A stretch of DNA of 8,036 nt from Cytophagales bacterium (GTDB lineage Bacteria; Bacteroidota; Bacteroidia; Cytophagales; ES-bin-26): the NCBI GenBank assembly GCA_014379925.1, contig JACMKY010000393.1:1-8036 (forward strand), in the 5' to 3' direction. Below are positions 6,630 through 8,036 of this stretch, in pieces; position 1 is the stretch's first letter; each line of letters begins with the position of its first letter. The notes below the pieces were generated by a model that did no database searches, had not been told where the DNA came from, and saw only the letters and a list, made by a program, of their open reading frames with translations. Both the position numbers and the translations under genes were made by a program.

Positions 6630-7559
6630 ATGACCAATACACCGATGAACAGCAGCAACAACAAGCTTTCCAAGAAACGGAATGCCCTGGGAAGGGGACT
6701 GGGCGCGTTGCTACACGATTCCAATCTGGTCAACAACGATCACCTCAACCCGATGGAGACCTACGGGGCGATGAACGAAATCGACGTGAATACCATTGAA
6801 GTCAACCCCTACCAGCCGCGCGCGTACTTCGACACCGAAGCCCTGCACGAACTGGCCGAATCCATCAAGGCGCAGGGCATCATCCAACCCATCACCGTCC
6901 GCCAGCTCAACCGCGACCAATACCAGCTCATCTCGGGCGAACGACGCCTGCAAGCCTCCAAGATCGCGGGCCTCAAATTCATTCCGGCCTACGTGCGCCT
7001 GGCCAACGACCAGCAGATGCTGGAGATGGCGCTCATCGAGAACATCCAGCGCGAAAACCTCAACGCCATCGAAATCGCCCTCAGCTACCAGCGCCTCATC
7101 AGCGAGTGTAGCCTCAAGCAGGAGGAACTGGGTGACCGCGTGGGCAAGAACCGCACCACCGTCAACAACTACATTCGCCTGCTGCGGCTTCCGCCCGTAA
7201 TCCAGGCCGCCCTGCGCGACAACAAAATCAGCATGGGCCACGCCCGCGCCATCATCAACATCGAAAACATTGAAACCAAACTCGTCCTCTTCAGGAAAAT
7301 CGTCGAAGACGACTGGTCGGTGCGGAAGGTGGAGGAAGCCGTGCGCCAACTGGCCGCCGGCAACGGCGGGTCACTTGAAAAAGAAAAAAAGGAAAGTCCC
7401 GCCGCCCGCCCCGGCTTTAACGAGCTGCAATCCCAGCTCTCCTCGCATTTCGGCACGAAAATCGTGATCAGAACGGATGAAAAAAGCAAGGGAGAAATCA
7501 AGATTCCGTTCGCCTCGGAAGAAGACCTGAACCGGATTCTCGAGCTCCTCAAGCTGTAA
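6630..7559 (+). CDS. parB: ParB/Spo0J centromere-binding CTPase
   Basis: ParB loads at parS sites near the origin, slides along DNA as a CTP-bound clamp, and stimulates ParA ATPase. The N-terminal peptide KRNALGRGLGALL (16-28) is the ParA-activating segment. The CTP-binding domain at about 50-125 contains NPYQPR (59-64), GIIQP (83-87) and GERR (103-106). ENIQRENLN (137-145) leads into the central domain, whose helix-turn-helix lies at about 161-183 and reads parS. A charged, probably flexible linker follows near 240-262, then a C-terminal dimerisation region ending in ILELLKL. The length of 309 residues is normal. Met6 is a possible alternative start, but Met1 keeps the usual short tail before the ParA peptide. 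It sits nine bases after parA and thirteen before the next gene. No parS palindrome was seen in the window. Confidence 0.97.
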   Translation: MTNTPMNSSNNKLSKKRNALGRGLGALLHDSNLVNNDHLNPMETYGAMNEIDVNTIEVNPYQPRAYFDTEALHELAESIKAQGIIQPITVRQLNRDQYQLISGERRLQASKIAGLKFIPAYVRLANDQQMLEMALIENIQRENLNAIEIALSYQRLISECSLKQEELGDRVGKNRTTVNNYIRLLRLPPVIQAALRDNKISMGHARAIINIENIETKLVLFRKIVEDDWSVRKVEEAVRQLAAGNGGSLEKEKKESPAARPGFNELQSQLSSHFGTKIVIRTDEKSKGEIKIPFASEEDLNRILELLKL

Positions 7560-7572
7560 ACCTCCGTTCTTT

Positions 7573-8036
7573 ATGCCTTGGAAATTCCCGTTGTCCCTGC
7601 TCGCGGGGGGCCTGCTCGTAGTCGCCCTGCCGACCGCCAACGCGCAAACCCCGCCCGCACCCCGTCCGACGGGGGATTCCGTTCGGACTTCCTCCCCCGC
7701 CCCGATCACAACGCCCGCGCTGGCACTGGCTGACACGCTGTTGCGCCCGAACGAAAAAAAGAAAAGGTCTCCCCGCAAGGCGACGTTGCTCTCCCTGGCG
7801 CTGCCGGGCGCGGGGCAGGCCTACAACCGCAGTTACTGGAAAATGCCCATTATCTACGGCGGGTTTGCCTTGTTCGGCTACCTTGCAATCAATTACAATG
7901 GCCAGTACCGCGAGTTCAAGGATGGATACGTGCGCAAAGTGAACAACCCGACCGCGGTGATTAACTTGCAAAATGTTTCTAACTTATCCAGGGAGAAGCT
8001 CAAACAAGGCTGGGATTTGTACGAGCGGTACTACAC
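7573..8036 (+). CDS. DUF5683 family protein, 3' end outside the window
   Basis: The frame starts at ATG 7573 and is still open at the window end after 154 codons. Residues 1-24 are a signal peptide ending in ANA before Gln25. A Pro/Ser/Thr-rich segment follows to about 60, then the basic patch KKKRSPRK (62-69). The family core begins with TLLSLALPGAGQAYNRSYWK (71-90) and a hydrophobic span PIIYGGFALFGYLAI (92-106) that is probably a membrane segment. The conserved LPGxGQxYN and YWKxPIIYGG words are what I associate with DUF5683, which follows parB in many Bacteroidota. The biochemical function is unknown. The 13-base gap after parB suggests co-transcription. There is no Shine-Dalgarno. Confidence 0.85.
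   Translation, partial: MPWKFPLSLLAGGLLVVALPTANAQTPPAPRPTGDSVRTSSPAPITTPALALADTLLRPNEKKKRSPRKATLLSLALPGAGQAYNRSYWKMPIIYGGFALFGYLAINYNGQYREFKDGYVRKVNNPTAVINLQNVSNLSREKLKQGWDLYERYY

Noticed and set aside
6711..7349. A 212-codon minus-strand open frame antisense to parB
   Set aside because: Its translation is Val/Asp/Gly-rich and low in complexity, and the ParB frame it overlaps has all the family motifs.

Overview
The window looks like an ordinary chromosomal segment of a GC-rich member of the Bacteroidota, most likely of the order Cytophagales. Three things point there: an adjacent SusC/SusD pair (a Bacteroidota hallmark), a parA-parB-DUF5683 gene order that I know from this phylum, and the lack of Shine-Dalgarno sequences before the genes, with A-rich or unremarkable leaders instead. 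The genus cannot be fixed from this sequence.

Layout. Bases 1-174 hold no gene I can support, only short degenerate repeats lying downstream of the susD homologue. Bases 175-5038 hold a two-gene minus-strand operon: susC (5038 to 1970), a 136-base spacer, then susD (1833 to 175). SusC is the TonB-dependent outer-membrane channel and SusD the lipoprotein lid that captures substrate, so together they import an oligomer such as a glycan or peptide. No glycosidase, peptidase or dedicated regulator lies in the window, so the substrate is unknown. Bases 5039-5840 are an 802-base divergent intergenic region with no convincing gene but with several inverted repeats and Bacteroidota-type promoter boxes. 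Bases 5841-8036 hold a plus-strand operon: parA/soj (5841-6620), parB/spo0J (6630-7559) and the first 154 codons of a DUF5683 protein (7573 to the window end), with gaps of 9 and 13 bases.

The ParAB pair is a chromosomal partition system with all expected catalytic and nucleotide-binding motifs intact. ParA is a DNA-bound ATPase, ParB a CTP-binding clamp that loads at parS, and the ParB N-terminus carries the peptide that stimulates ParA. No parS-like site was seen here. DUF5683 is an exported or membrane protein of unknown role that is probably co-transcribed with parAB.

I found no undescribed multi-gene system. The parts worth a second look are non-coding: a perfect 13-bp inverted repeat that closes the susC-susD spacer right next to the susD start codon, two sets of mutually exclusive hairpins in the divergent region, and a nine-codon reading frame that overlaps the parA start.
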